A DNA stretch of 64,000 bases, taken from Cytidiella melzeri (taxonomy: Eukaryota > Basidiomycota > Agaricomycetes > Polyporales > Irpicaceae). Positions 49,601-61,700 of this stretch are shown here, one piece after another. A program made the translations under genes and the position numbers. Under the pieces are notes generated by a model that searched no databases, was not told where the DNA came from, and saw nothing but the letters and a program-made list of their open reading frames with translations. Location: positions 39,276 through 103,275 of the forward strand of contig JABYQR010000150.1 in assembly GCA_022592445.1 (NCBI GenBank). The letters are read 5' to 3'. The number at the start of each line of letters is the position of its first letter. Position 1 is the first letter of the stretch.

Positions 49601-50507
49601 CGGAGACATGGGGTAGACCTTGGATCTGAACATCTTTGGGTTCTCTGTTAGATCAATCGTGTGATCCCAGGGTTGGTGCTCTGGGAGGCGCTGTGATGCT
49701 TCTTCGGAAAAGACTTTCTGGTGTCTGCGGTATTCTTCTGGAACCATCTGTTCGAACGTCTGTTGCTCTTTGGATTGATGGGCCTTAGCTGCAATGTCTG
49801 TAGAGTACGTATAGCTAGCACAGGACCAGAGCTCTTCTTTGGTGTCCTGAATGATACCGGCTCTGAGCCAGGCTCGTCTCTGCTTTCGATTGGCTGTGAT
49901 AGACTGGAAGGGTTCGAAGTCTTCTTCGGCTTCCAGTTCCATTTCTCCGGTAGCCCAATTGATCTTGGGGTTTGCTTTGCGAAGCCAGGGTAGGCCTAGA
50001 ATACAATTTCTGGACCAATGTCTGTGACCAAAAAGGTTGCTTTTCCTTGATAGCCCCAACTTGTAGTTGAGCTCTGCTCTGTGTGTGATACGTCCTCCTT
50101 GATTTAGAGTCCCATCGATGTTGTGGAGTGGGATCTGCCTTTCTAAGGGGACCGTACGTACTCGGTGCTGGTTGACAAAGTCTTGACTCAGGAATAAAGC
50201 GGTGGCTCCTGAGTCAATCATAGCTTTGATGCCCTTTTCTCTGAACACTCCTTTGAGCGTAATTGGAACTCGGAAATGCATGCTAAGCGGGTCTATTTCA
50301 GGCACTATGCAAGACGACAAGGTTTGTAGTAGTTATACATGTCGTTAAATAAAACTGAAGACTGCGAATCGGGCTGCTGTGCGGGGCGGGTATTTACTAC
50401 AGGGGCGTTAAAAACTATGTCCATGGGGGAATCATCATTGTCCTCCACTTCTTCTATGTAGGTCTTTCTAGAGGGACTCGAGGGTGCGGTTTCACCTGGA
50501 GTCCGTT
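46698..50507 (-). pseudogene. Element 1 pol (protease, RT, RNase H, integrase, chromodomain), disrupted
   Basis: Read on the minus strand from the gag-pol junction: protease ([11 protein letters not shown]), RT ([17 protein letters not shown], then VYLDDILIF), RNase H (EVDASGFATGGVL, YEIYDREMLAI), integrase zinc finger (HDALPAGHPGKH, CDKC) and DDE core (DRGPQF, YHPQANGQTERVNQE), and a chromodomain near 46.8-47.0 kb (YEVEKILDSR, YLVKWKGYGEGDVTWEP). Breaks: a TGA at 49394-49396 in RT where Element 3 has CGG, and a 1-nt deletion near 47.94 kb that shifts the frame between the integrase finger and core. Confidence 0.92.
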
Positions 50508-52057
50508 CTAAAAATCCCTTTGATTACCCAGCTGCTTGACTTGGTCCGTGAGCGATGACATCTGCTTCATAATGGCATGTAGTCGAACGGACTTGGTGAG
50601 AGGAGCTGGCGACGGAGGCGGCGGGTGGATTAGGCAGGGGCCTTGTAGACGAGGACGACAGGGAGCCGGAGTTGATGGATCAAACAGAGTATTTGCAGCC
50701 ACCTTCTGTTGCCTAGGTGGGTACCCAAGGAATCGACTTTGGCAAACCTGCGTCTGATGGTTGCCACCACAATGTCCGCACAGTTCACGATCATGTTTTC
50801 CGTCCTTCTTCTGATGATCCTTCGATCCGCATCCGTAACATCTGCCGTTCATAGCCTTCATGAAGTCGGCGCGTGTTTTTCCGTTAGGTCCAACCTTGGT
50901 AGCATCGATTTCCATGGCATTGGAGTCACGAGGTGCTTGGACGAAGGGAGCCGGGGACGAGGTGGAGACCGGAGTGGTTTTGAACAGGTTGGGGACCGTT
51001 CGACCTTGTTCACGAGCTTTCTCTTGAGCTCGAACACGAAGACGATTGTCAATGTCTGTAGCAACATTGATCAGGTCTACGAGAGTGACGTGAGGCCTTG
51101 CGGTGTGAACCAGCTCATCCTTGATGGTAGTACTCAGGTGTTCGTAGTACCATCACGAAGGTCTTGTGTCGAGTAGCCGGTCCTGTCCATGATTTCCCTG
51201 AATCGTGCCGTGTATTCCGGAACCGTTTTCTTGCCTTGCCATAGCTCCCTGAGCTTGGCCTTAGCATCCACCATTTCGTCAACTGGTTCAAATCATGCTT
51301 TGAACGCCGCCTTGAAATCGTCCCAATCACCATTGAATGCCATTTGATGGCTGGCAATTAAATCCATGTGGGGCGTAGCCCAAACTGCTGCATCTTCGGT
51401 CATAAATGACAAGGCCGACGAGATCCACAGATGGTCTAACCGGGTCTGACCACCTTGGGCATTGTACGGCGACAGCTTCTCATTAAACTGTGCGTACATT
51501 GAGAAGGCAGCGAGAAAGCGACGCGCGTCACTACTTGCATTGCCCTTGAAACTAGCGGGTTTCTCTACAACCCTTTCCCTTGACCTGTTGTTGACCGGTT
51601 GCTGGTTTTGAACCAGCGCTGTGATGGCTTGTGTCAGCTGTTGCTGACCGAGGAGTAGCGCATGCAGAAGTTGTTCTGCTGTGGGGGGCGGAGACGGTTC
51701 TTGTGCGGGGGCTGGGGTTGCTGCCCTAGAAGCATGCTGAGACACGTTGGTGGAATCCATCTGGTATTGCTCCTGTGTGAAGGTTCGATCGAAGTCTTCT
51801 TCAGGCAAGGGTGGGAGGGATTCAAGGATACGAGCTTCTTGCCAATGATGAATGGGTCGATACTGGTTTGCGTATCGACCGGGATATGCAATACCGTTGT
51901 ATCGGTTTGGACAGGGCTGAGTTTCACAGGCTTCGTGTCCTTCTTCTGGGTCGTAACACTCGTCTCTGATGGTACGGTGATTGAAAGCGTGTGGGTAGTT
52001 CTCACAGGGGAGATGATCTCTAGACCAAACACTACTTCTGGGACTTTGAGAAGCCAC
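50508..52057 (-). pseudogene. Element 1 gag, disrupted
   Basis: Capsid/nucleocapsid polyprotein. N-terminal disordered part with PPTAEQLLHALLLGQQQ, a retrotransposon-gag core (KPASFKGNASSDARRFLAAF), and two short CCHC-type knuckles (CYGCGSKDHQKK..H and CGHCGGNHQ). A TGA at 51293-51295 replaces a Gln codon seen in Element 3. The stop codon at 50508-50510 ends gag and overlaps the supposed frameshift site. The true start is unclear: the open frame runs upstream to about 52057 without a good ATG. Confidence 0.88.
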
Positions 52058-52423
52058 ACTGTATTTCTAGAATGATACGAAGTACTCGTCCGACCAAACT
52101 CTGTCTAAAGCTTTGAACACTTGTTCGTAATTCCTTCTTAGACCCTTGAAACTGATTCCTCCTATTGCCTTTAAACCCCAATCCAGCAGCTGCCACTCAC
52201 GCTGAGTGATGACAGTGGCTCGGGTTGGTAGCTCTTCCAGAAGCTTTTCTAACTTCTGTTTCTCTTTCTCAAAGTTACGCCTCGTGCCTTCGTGAAGCTG
52301 TTGGTACTTGTTGATGGTGGGTAGAATCGACAGGCGTTGGAGGGTGGCGGTGAGCTTTGAGTGAAGATTCCTTGAAGGTCTTCAAGGGTGTCTTTTGGAA
52401 GTCGATGAGAGTCGGCTTTGCGG

Positions 52424-52822
52424 CTATGAGGGCTGCACCAGGGTTGGTGGTGGCCGGGATGGGAAGCGTTCTGCTAACGAAGGCTTCTTAGGAAGACTTG
52501 CTAAGGCCTCAGCTCGTTCGCGTGCGGTACGGGCAGCGAACTCTTTGGACTCAGCACGGAGTTTCTCAAACTCCTCTGCAGTGGGGAATCTGTGTGTGAG
52601 GGCAGAACCCTTGGGTTTACGGTGACCGACGTAGGAGGCAATAGCCTTGAGCTCCTTCTCCGTGTACTTGTGGCTCTTGCCACGTGTGTGCTCTGCGTCG
52701 AGTTGATCAAACACGGCCTGGGGCAAGGCGCGATGGATCTGGACTTCTCGACGCGCTTGGTTCAGATCCTTGTGCAAAGGATCTGGACGAGCGGTGAAAC
52801 GGGAGTGGGATTCTTTCGGCAC
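52424..52822 (-). CDS. Extra ORF in the Element 1 leader
   Basis: 132 codons, starting 170 bp inside the 5' LTR and before gag. It is rich in Arg, Lys, Glu and Ala (EKELKAIASYVGHRKPKG, KLRAESKEFAARTARERAEA), helical in look, with no domain I recognise. It may be an N-terminal gag extension split off by decay, a separate leader protein, or captured host sequence. The matching part of Element 3 lies outside the window. Confidence 0.5.
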   Translation of the reverse strand: MPKESHSRFTARPDPLHKDLNQARREVQIHRALPQAVFDQLDAEHTRGKSHKYTEKELKAIASYVGHRKPKGSALTHRFPTAEEFEKLRAESKEFAARTARERAEALASLPKKPSLAERFPSRPPPTLVQPS

Positions 52823-52992
52823 TAAGAATCAACCACGGAAAGTGAACGAGTCAGCGATCAAGCACGTCAAGACGGACGGCATGGCTTACTCTCAAACGTA
52901 GGGGGGAATAAACTTTTTAAAACTGGGGGACAGGAAGACTTGATCCAAGCTAAGGGCAGTCGTGCCGGTAGCTGTGTGGTATCTTGACCTAA

Positions 52993-53726
52993 TGTCGCGG
53001 AGCGACTGCTGCTATACTACTAAACCTAAACAAGGGTAGAGAAGGGAGGGAGTGGAAGTGGAAGTGGATCTCCAACGACGACAACGAGGTCAAAGTCGAT
53101 GATGAGCAGGCAAGCAGGCTCAAAGGCCGGATACTGGCAGTGCAAATGACGAAGTTAATATCATGTTTATACTAGGTTACATTGAGTAACTCACCTGGCA
53201 GTGCAAATGACGAAGAGGTCAAGATGCAGAACCAGGAAGGGTAAGGGGTACTATATATACTGTGTCTGGATGGTCTGTGCACCAGTTCCCACACTAGGGA
53301 CTGGAGTAACTGTGGGACTGGAGTAACAATAGAACAATAATAAACCCGGGTAACTGTCAAGAACCGGAGTAACTGTCAAGGACCTGAGTAACTGTCAAGG
53401 ACCAGGGTACGTAGAACAATAGAGCTAGAACAATACAACAATAGAACAATAGGATAAGAACAATAGAACAATAAGACCTGGGGAATCCCCATCAATGGAA
53501 GAGGAACAATAGAACAATAGCCTAGGTTGATCTGGAACCGCTCCAGACTGAGTCTAGGGTTTGGGTCTGGACTATTGATAAATAAGGCAGGATGTCACGT
53601 GACCCAGGTTAGGGTTAGGTCCGGTAACACTCCTAGCCGGAAAATAAGCGCTCTAGATAGGTGCCTAAGGCTATAAACTTGTGACAATATTGGAAAAATC
53701 CGGTCTCTGTTGGACTATCCATGTCA
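52993..53726 (-). repeat. 5' LTR of Element 1
   Basis: Same family as 45924-46679. It has an extra ACTGTCAAGGAC-type unit and lacks about 30 bp around the telomere-like repeat, which here is at 53607-53619. Confidence 0.95.
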
Positions 53727-53731
53727 ATGCA
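53727..53731. repeat. Target-site duplication, right copy (Element 1)
   Basis: ATGCA, identical to 45919-45923. Confidence 0.9.
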
Positions 53732-54147
53732 CAGTGCGAGCAGAAGCCGCGAAAGACTCGGGCAATAGACCCCTCTTTGCTTGAGCTGGAATGGACAGTG
53801 CGGAACAAACAAATGACATAGTCAAAACAACAACAACTTGTAGATACTGGAAACCTGCGGCAGCGGGAAACACTCGAAAGAACAAGCACGAGATATATTA
53901 AAAGACTTCAACGTCGGGACAAAAGGAATCAGTTTAGTGTACAGTAGGATAGTGATATATTGTACCTTCAACGTCGGGACGAAAGGAATGAAGTCCATCG
54001 ACACTGAAGGCGATGAGGTTTTTATACGTAATCAGAGCAAACAGCGGGAACGAATAAGAATGTGGGAAAAGAGATGAAGACATTTTACATAAGCTGATTG
54101 TCCAAAACCGGAAACTGTATTCGTTGTAACCCATGGCCAGGGTTACA
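53732..54147 (-). repeat. Proximal part of the split 3' LTR of Element 2
   Basis: On the minus strand it begins TGTAACCCTGGCCATGGG right after a polypurine tract (GGAAGGGGAAGGAG). It breaks off at the target duplication of Element 1. Contains a direct repeat of 24 bp (CTTCAACGTCGGGAC plus AAAGGAAT) at 53906 and 53966. Confidence 0.75.
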
Positions 54148-57100
54148 CTCCTTCCCCTTCCGAAGAATTTGCCCCAGGGTCGGAAGCGCCCGGAAACCCG
54201 TTTTTGCGTAGGAAATCATTGAAAGGCGCCAAATCATCAACTTTACTACCAGCGAGCCACTCGTTGTGCTCAGGACCATAACCGCGCCAACACACGAGGT
54301 ATTGGAAACCGCGGCCAACTTTGCGACAATCCAGGATCCGATCGACGACGTGCTCCAATCCGTCAGGTGTGGCGATAGGACCCGGTTCTTCGTGTTCTCG
54401 TTCGGGAAACAAGGACGGGTCGTTTTGCACGGAAGTGCGCAGGAGAGAGGCGTGAAAAGTAGGATGGATTCTCATCGTTGATGGTAAGTCTAGAGTATAT
54501 GTCGAAGTGTCTGGATTCGCTTTAACGACAGTGTATGGTCCGTCAAAACGGACCATAAACTTCACAACCCTGTGATCACCACGGCGCATGTAGTCTCTGC
54601 GACAATGAAAAGTTGATAGTAGGACTTTGTCGCCAACGTTGTACACCACCTCCGGATGCCAGTGCTTATTTGCGTGGTGCGCCTGGTTCACTTTGGCCAA
54701 CAGCATGTTATCTTGGGCCTCCATTACGTCTGTTTCCAGGCGGGCGATCAAGTCTTTAGCGTTGAAGGCCTCTTTGCCAACAGCCTTCGCGCAATCCTTT
54801 GTGGTGTCGAGACAGAGCGGAGGAATCATGCGAGGTGAGCGTCCGTATCAGATCTGGAAAGGTGAAAACCCAGAAGAAGCGTTCACCGTGTTCATGTAGT
54901 TGAAGCAAACGAGTGACAGCGCACAAACCCAACCCTTTTGGTTGCGTTCAACGTGGAAACAAAGGGCTTGAATAATGGTCTTATTAGAACGCTCGCTCGA
55001 TCCGTCGGTCTCTGGATGGTACGACGTCGACATCTTCAGGGCAACACCGGTGAGTTTCGTCAGTGCCTTCCAAAACCGCAACATGAAAAGCTTGTCTTGG
55101 TCAGTGACAATATCTGATGGCAGTCCGTTTTTGCAGTACCAGTGATGGAAGAAAATCAAGGCAAAATCTTTGGCAGTGATATCTGTGTTTGACGTGACGA
55201 TGCAGAGATCAGAGTTCAAACGACACGTCATTGATATGATAGAGTCGCAACCTTTGTCTGTCGGTAAAGGGCCAATGAAATCGATTGCAACGCTTTCGCA
55301 ACAACCGTCAGGCACAGGCAGCGGATGTAGGGAACCAACACGTTTCCGGGTGGGGGATTTATTGCGCTGGCACTGTTCGCAAGCTGGTATGTACAACTCC
55401 TCAATCTCCTTCCTCATGTGCGGCCAATAATAGCTTGAACGCAGTGCAGCGTATGATTTATTGCAGCCAAAATGTCCCAAGGAATTGTGGGCCAAGCGGA
55501 AGAGGCGTTCGCGCAAGTGCCGTACGCGCGGTATCACCAGACGTTCAGAGACGAAGAGAAGTTGGTTCTTGACGTGGAAACCAGAATTGGTGCGCGCTTC
55601 CAGTAAGTTGTTCCTCAGGGCAGCAGTAGAGGAGCAGGTTCGCTTAGAATTGTCGACAAGAGATTTGGCAGGATGGTCCCAGAGCGCGTCTAACACACAC
55701 AATGTCCAGGCATCCTCGGCGTACCCCGCAATGAGGTCTTCAACCCAAGCTTGCTCAAATGAGACCTGGAAATGGCTGAGGGCACCTACGTGCAGTGGAG
55801 TGTCCATGGGAGTTGGAGAAACAGGCATCGCGGGAGGTTCAGGATCAGGGGAGAAGTCGCGAATGCGAGACATGGCGTTGGCGGGTGCGTTGTCTTTTCC
55901 TGCAATGTATGAAATGACGTAGTCATATTGGCTCAGGAATTCTTGCCAACGACATTGGCGGCGAGAGAGATTGGCTTGTGTGTCGAAGTTAACCAGCGTC
56001 TTATGGTCTGTCAGGATTTCGAACGGGACACCGAGAAGTTCCACGCGCCACTTATGCAGCGCACGGATAATCGCAAGAAGTTCCTTCTTGTGCACAGGGT
56101 AATTGAGTTCAGCACCTTTAAACAATTGACTTTCAAAAGCGACAGGTCGAGCAGATTTGAAGGATTTGCCGTATGATAAGACCGCGCCGGAACAGTAGTC
56201 TGACGCGTCACAGGCAACAAAGATCTTATTTGCGCCCATATTTTCGTGGTCGATAACAGTAAGGCATTTGCTAGACGTCACTAATTTCTTTACACCATTG
56301 AAGGCCAGTTGGTGGTGCTCGGCCCAGACGAAACGCTTCTCCGCCTCGCTAGTGGTGAGTTGGTTTAATACATGTGTGTGTTCCGTGAGAGCAGGCAGGA
56401 AAGAAGCGATGTAACGCACAAGCCCGAGGAAAGAGAGGACATCCGAAGACGAGCGTGGAGTAGGCCAGGCCAGAACCTTTTCGATCTCCTTCGGATCCGC
56501 TTCCACACCGCGGCGAGAGATGTGGTGGCCCAGGAAGTCAAGCTCAATGCAGAATAGGTTTGTCTTTTTCGGTGAACAGTATTAGGAATGTTTACGCAAG
56601 GCTTCTAGGATGGCGGTCACGTTGCGACAATGTTCTTCCAGCATTTCCAACCAGATGATGATATCATCGAGGTAAACATGGCAGATTGTTCCAATGAACT
56701 CGCGAAGGGTGGAGAACATGCGTTGTTGGTGAGTCGCGGGCGCATTTCGGCATCCTTGAGGCATAACCATCCATTCATACAGACCAAACGGAGTGGTAAC
56801 AGCAGTGTAAGGAATGTCATCGGGGTGTACAGGCGTTTGAAAGAAGGAGTTTGTCATGTCAATTTTTGCCCAAAATTTACCCTTTCCGCAGTCAGATAGG
56901 ATATCGCTAATGCGTGGGAGGGGATGCACGTCGGGCACTGTGTTGGCGTTGAGTGCGTGGTAGTCATTGACCCAGCGAGGTTGCGCTGCAGGGTCAGATT
57001 TAGGTATGAGAAATGCAGGTAACGCATAAGGGCTGCTAAAGGGACGGATTTGACCGTCATCGAGATGTTGCGTGAGCAAGGTTTGCCACGCCTCACAATA

Positions 57101-57977
57101 TTTTTTTGGACATTCGTATTGTCTCCGCGCAATCATCGTGTCAGGGTCTTTGAGGCAGAAACAATGGTATACGTCGGTAGGCATGTGTGAGATGTGAGGA
57201 ATATCGTCCAGGAAGAGGTCAGCGAAGCGTAGTCGCATACAATCGTTTTCAACCGCAAGGGATGCGAGTAGAGACAGGTCATTGATGCAGTCGTGAATCG
57301 CACCAAGGACGTGTGTGAGGTTCTCAACGTTGTTTACAGAGGAAGAGTTGTCATGTGCACGCATTGTTTCAAGTAGCAGCTCGCGCATGGTATCGCGGTA
57401 AGCAGTTCTATGGAGGTTGTCTTGTAGTGTGGATAGCTCTTTCGCAGCGGCAACCTGCGCAGCGGTGTTGTCACGGCGCTGACGAGGGGAACAATGGTCG
57501 ACATTGTGTGTGGGATTAGGAGGAGGTGCGGAGATGATATCAAGACCGTCGTGTTGTTGTATGATAGTAGAATTGACAGGATCGATTGAACAACGGTTTG
57601 TGGTATAAAACGGGAGACCAAGAATAACGGGCACAAAAAGGCCCTTAACGACGATAGCTTTACAAGTACGAGACGTCCACGAGAGTTGCAAATTTGAGAC
57701 CTTGAATTTTATCCATTCCGTTGCTATTTGCAAATCTCCACCCCATGCTGCACCGAAAGTCTTTGAATGCAGAAGTTGTCTGCAACGGAGGTTGAGTCTG
57801 GTTACGAGCGAGTCGTCAACTAGAATAGCGGGAGCCCCGGAATCAATCAGCATTTGCACGGGGGAAGGGAGTTCAGAAGGGGAATGGACGAGAGTGTCCC
57901 AATAAATATGTCGGCAAGTGAATGGTGGGACGTACTCAGCGTCTTCGTCGGTGGTGTCACCGGCGTCGAGGACAGAG
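54143..57977 (-). pseudogene. Element 2 pol, truncated and with stops
   Basis: Order on the minus strand: protease (QMLIDSGAPAILVDD), RT (NDYHALNANTVPDVHPLPR, then HVYLDDIIIW), RNase H (FVACDASDYCSGAVLSYG, YPVHKKELLAI), integrase finger (HNSLGHFGCNKS, CEQC), DDE core (IDFIGPLP, YHPETDGSSERSN), and chromodomain (EHVVDRILDCRK, YLVCWRGYGPEHNEW). A TAA splits RT near 56582 and a TGA splits integrase near 54848. The open frame that seems to reach 58084 is a chimera: everything above 57977 belongs to the LTR of Element 3. Confidence 0.9.
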
Positions 57978-58719
57978 TGTCGCGGAGTGACTGCTGCTAT
58001 ACTGCTAAACCCTAAACAAGGGTGGAATGGATGATGGTGGAAAAGGAAAGGGATCTCCAACGACGACAACAAGGTCAGAGTCAATGATGAGCAGGCAAGC
58101 AGGTACAGAGGCCGGATACTAGCAGTGCAAATGACAGAGTTAATAAGGTATGATACTAAGTTACATGCAGTAACTAACCTAGCAGTGCAAATGACAGAGA
58201 GGTCAAGATGCAGAGCTATGGAGGGTAAGGTCTACTATATATACTGTGGCTGGGTGGTCTGTGCACAAGTTCCCACACTAGGGACTGGAGTAACTGTAGG
58301 GCTGGAGTAACAATAGAACAATAAGGGACCAGGGTAACTGTCAAGGACCTGAGTAACTGTCAAGGACCAGAGTAACTGTCAAGGACGGGTACGGAGAACG
58401 ATAGAGCTAGAACACTAGAACAATAGAACAATAGAACAATAGAATAGGAACAATAGAACAATAGAAACTGGGGGAATCAATCCCTATCAATGGAAGAGGA
58501 ACAATAGAACAATAGCCTAGGTTAATCTGGAACCGCTCCAGACTGAGTCTAGGGTTTGGGTCTGGACTGTTGATAAATAAGGCAGGATGTCACGTGACCC
58601 GGGTTAGGGTTAGGTCTGGTAACACTCCTAGCCGGAAAATAAGCGCTCTAGATAGGCGCTTAAGGCTATAAACTTGTGACAATGTTGGAAAAATCCGGTC
58701 TGTTGGACTATCCATGTCA
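57978..58719 (-). repeat. 3' LTR of Element 3
   Basis: Begins TGTCGCGGAGTGACTGCTG and ends GACTATCCATGTCA; same family as the Element 1 LTRs, with telomere-like GGTTAGGGTTAGG at 58602-58614. Confidence 0.93.
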
Positions 58720-58739
58720 TTTTACCCCCCTCCTAAAAT

Positions 58740-61700
58740 TCATCGCCTCGATGAACTAAGACCAGGAACTCTACCATCTGCCCACTCGAGGTCAGATGCA
58801 ATGGCTTCTGTGATGTTCTCCAACGGTTTCCAAGGAATGGAGTCGAAGAGTGCTTTGGGCAATTTCTGGGGTGCATTGGTATGTCTGGTGTGGAACTCTG
58901 CAATGCTCTCTTTCGCATTGGTCAGATTTACTGCAGGTTCCCACGTTACGTCGCCTTCTCCATAGCCTTTCCATTTGACTAAGTACTGCATTTGTTTCCG
59001 ATAGATCCAACTGTCTAGGATCTTCTCGACTTCATAGACTTGTTGATCATCTACTATGATCTGTGCTGGTGGTTCTGGTATGAGGCCGTTTACTTCGTTT
59101 CCTCAATACGGAGATAGCCGTTCAACATTGATGTTGTCGTGAATACAATATCCGGATTTGAGTTTGATCTGATATGTATGTTCACCGGTTTTCTGAAGAA
59201 CTGTGAAAGGACCAAGCTGTCTAGGCCCTAGCTTGTCAGACTGCTGATGTACTTTGACGTTTTTGGAAGACAACCACACAAGGTCCCCTTCCTTGAAGAC
59301 TGGAGTAGCTCTACAGGTGTATCCGGAAGCTTCGGCCATCTTTTCCTTAGAGAGACGTGAGGCAGCTTCGGCTTGTGCCCGAACCTGTCTGAGCTTTTCT
59401 AGGCGTGTGTCCAGGTTCGGCATACGACTTTGACAACTGATGGGGATGGTAAAGTCCGGTAAATACCCGTACATGACTTCAAACGGAGAGTGCTGCGTAG
59501 ATGAGTTGACACGAGAGTTGATGGCGAATTCAGCCACTGGGATGTATTCTGCCCAATCATCTTGTCGTTGGTCAATGGTCAACAAAGAGTCGTAGAATCT
59601 TTTCTACCTCTTGATTGTTCTTTCCGTTTGACCATTGGCCTGAGGGTGGTAGGCGGTAGTCATAGCGCCAGTGATGCCTAGCCGTTTGTACAACGCTTGC
59701 ATGACACGAGCTGCAAACTGGGGTCCTCTATCGGATATAAACTGTCGGGGAATGCCATGGAGCCTGAACACTTCTTTGATGTGAAGGTCGGCTATTCCGT
59801 CCGCGGTAACAGTAGACTGAGTTGGGATTACATGTGTTTGTTTGCTGTACAAGTCTGTGTACACGGCAATCATGTCAAAACTGTTACTGCGTGGGAGCGG
59901 TCCGACTAAATCCACGCCTACCACCTGCCAAGGTCCGTCTGGTACTTCAATGGGCTGTATTGGGGCAATCGGGTGCTGTGCTGGTTTAGTCCGCTGACAT
60001 TTGTCACATCCAAGGACGTATTATTCTACGAATGATGCCATGCGAGGCCACCAATAGTGTCGTGTAACTAGTTCCAGGGTTGCATGTTTGCCAGGATGTC
60101 CTGCTGGTAACGCATCATGGCATCGTTTTACAATCTCCCTGCGGACTTCTCGATCCTTTGGAATGTACAGCTTCCCTTTATAATACACCAGTCCATTGTC
60201 TTCCTCCCACTCAAGTCCGCCGTCAGTCAACTTCCGGGGTCCATCCTTCCTAAGTTTGGCTAGTCCCTGGACTACCTCTGCTTCTCAAATACTGATGTCT
60301 TTAATTCGCAACTCTAACGGATCTGACTCCGAAATACTCGAGGCGGCTATTGTCTGGAAGTATTTGGGTTTCAGCACAACTTGTTCCTTGTTGTCTGATG
60401 CATCTAAAACTTCCAAGATTCTGACCCGGGATAGTGGGTTGCCTTGAGTAAGGGTCTTTCCGGGTTTGTGTGTCAAAACAAAGTCAAACCGGCTCAGATA
60501 CAAAGACCACCGAGCTTGTCATCTAGACAGGTCCTGGGCGGTACGCCAGTACTGCAGATTCTGATGATCTGTGCAATTTCGAAGGGCGCGGGTAATCCTT
60601 CTGGATAGTGATGCCAATCTTTGAGAGCTCTGATGATAGCGAGCATTTCTCGATCATAGATCTCATAGCTCTGTTCGGCTTCGGCCATAGACTGAGACCG
60701 AAATGCTACAGGGTGCCATCGTCCATCCTCTAGTTTCTGCAATAGAACTCCTCCAGTTGCAAAGCCAGACGCATCAACTTCAATACGTGTGGGACAATCG
60801 GGTTCCCATGTGACTAGAATAGGTTCCTGAGTGAACGCATCTTTGAGCATCTGAAAAGTGTTCTGCTGTGCTTCTCCCCACTTCCAAGGTTGGTCTTTCT
60901 TGGTGAGATCGTGGAGGGGACGAGTATGCCATGCAAAGTCCTTGATGAAACGTCGGTAGAAGTTGGCAAATCCAATGAAGCCGCGCACATCACGGAGGTT
61001 CTGTGGTACCGGCCAGTTGGTGATAGCTTCTATTTTACCCGAGTCCATACGGATCTTTCCGTTACCAATGATTAAACCTAGGTACTCGACTTGTGACTGT
61101 TCAAATTCGCATTTTTCGGGGCGAAGATACAAGTCATTGGCTTCAAGTCGAGATAGTACCTCATGAACAATTTACCGGTGTTCTGTAATGTCTGAACTGA
61201 AGACGAGGATGTCATCTAAGTACACCGAGACCTTTCCTTCCGCGATGAGATCAGCAAAGATGGAGTTCATCATGGCTTGAAACATGGCTGGAGAATTGGT
61301 CATGCCAAACAACATCACCTTAGGCTCGAACAGCCCTCGGTTTGTCACAAATGCACCCTTCCACTTGTCATTCTCCTTAATCCGAATGTTATGGTAGCCC
61401 CATCGTACGTCAAACTTGGTAAAGATTTCGGCTTGACGAAGCCGATTGGTAATATCCGATACCAAGGGGAGTGGGTAGCGGTTTTTGATTGTGATGTCAT
61501 TCAATCGTCGATAATCCTGAACAAGCCGAAGCTTGCCATCCTTCCTCTTAACAAAGAATACCGGTGAGGCCATGGGCGACTTGGATGGGACAATATATCC
61601 TTTCGCTAGGTTTTCCTCAATAAACTTGTCTAACTCCGCTTGTTCATTCGGAGACATGGGGTAGACCTTGGATCTGAACATCTTTGGGTTCTCTGTTAGA

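Larger units (their letters stand above)
45924..53726 (-). mobile_element. Element 1: complete Ty3/gypsy chromovirus
   Basis: Two LTRs of one family (45924-46679 and 52993-53726, each TG...CA) flank about 6.3 kb of gag and pol on the minus strand, with a perfect ATGCA target duplication outside. The minus strand shows a polypurine tract (AGGAGGGGGG) next to the 3' LTR. Domain order is leader ORF, gag with zinc knuckles, protease, RT, RNase H, integrase, chromodomain; the integrase-last order defines Ty3/gypsy and the chromodomain defines chromoviruses. Gag and pol carry at least three breaks, so it cannot move on its own. The two LTRs differ by several small indels and substitutions, so insertion is not very recent. 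It sits inside the LTR of Element 2. Confidence 0.95.
53732..57977 (-). mobile_element. Element 2: older Ty3/gypsy chromovirus, twice interrupted
   Basis: A different gypsy family from Elements 1 and 3. Present are the protease-to-chromodomain part of pol and most of the 3' LTR. Its 5' side is cut by Element 3 at 57978 and its 3' LTR is cut by Element 1 at 53727. The remaining gag and 5' LTR, if kept, must lie beyond 64 kb. It is therefore the oldest of the three insertions. Confidence 0.88.

Noticed and set aside
52965..52992. tRNA primer-binding site beside the 5' LTR of Element 1
   Set aside because: On the coding strand the sequence after the LTR does not begin TGG or match a tRNA 3' end that I can recognise; self-priming as in Tf1 is possible but not shown.
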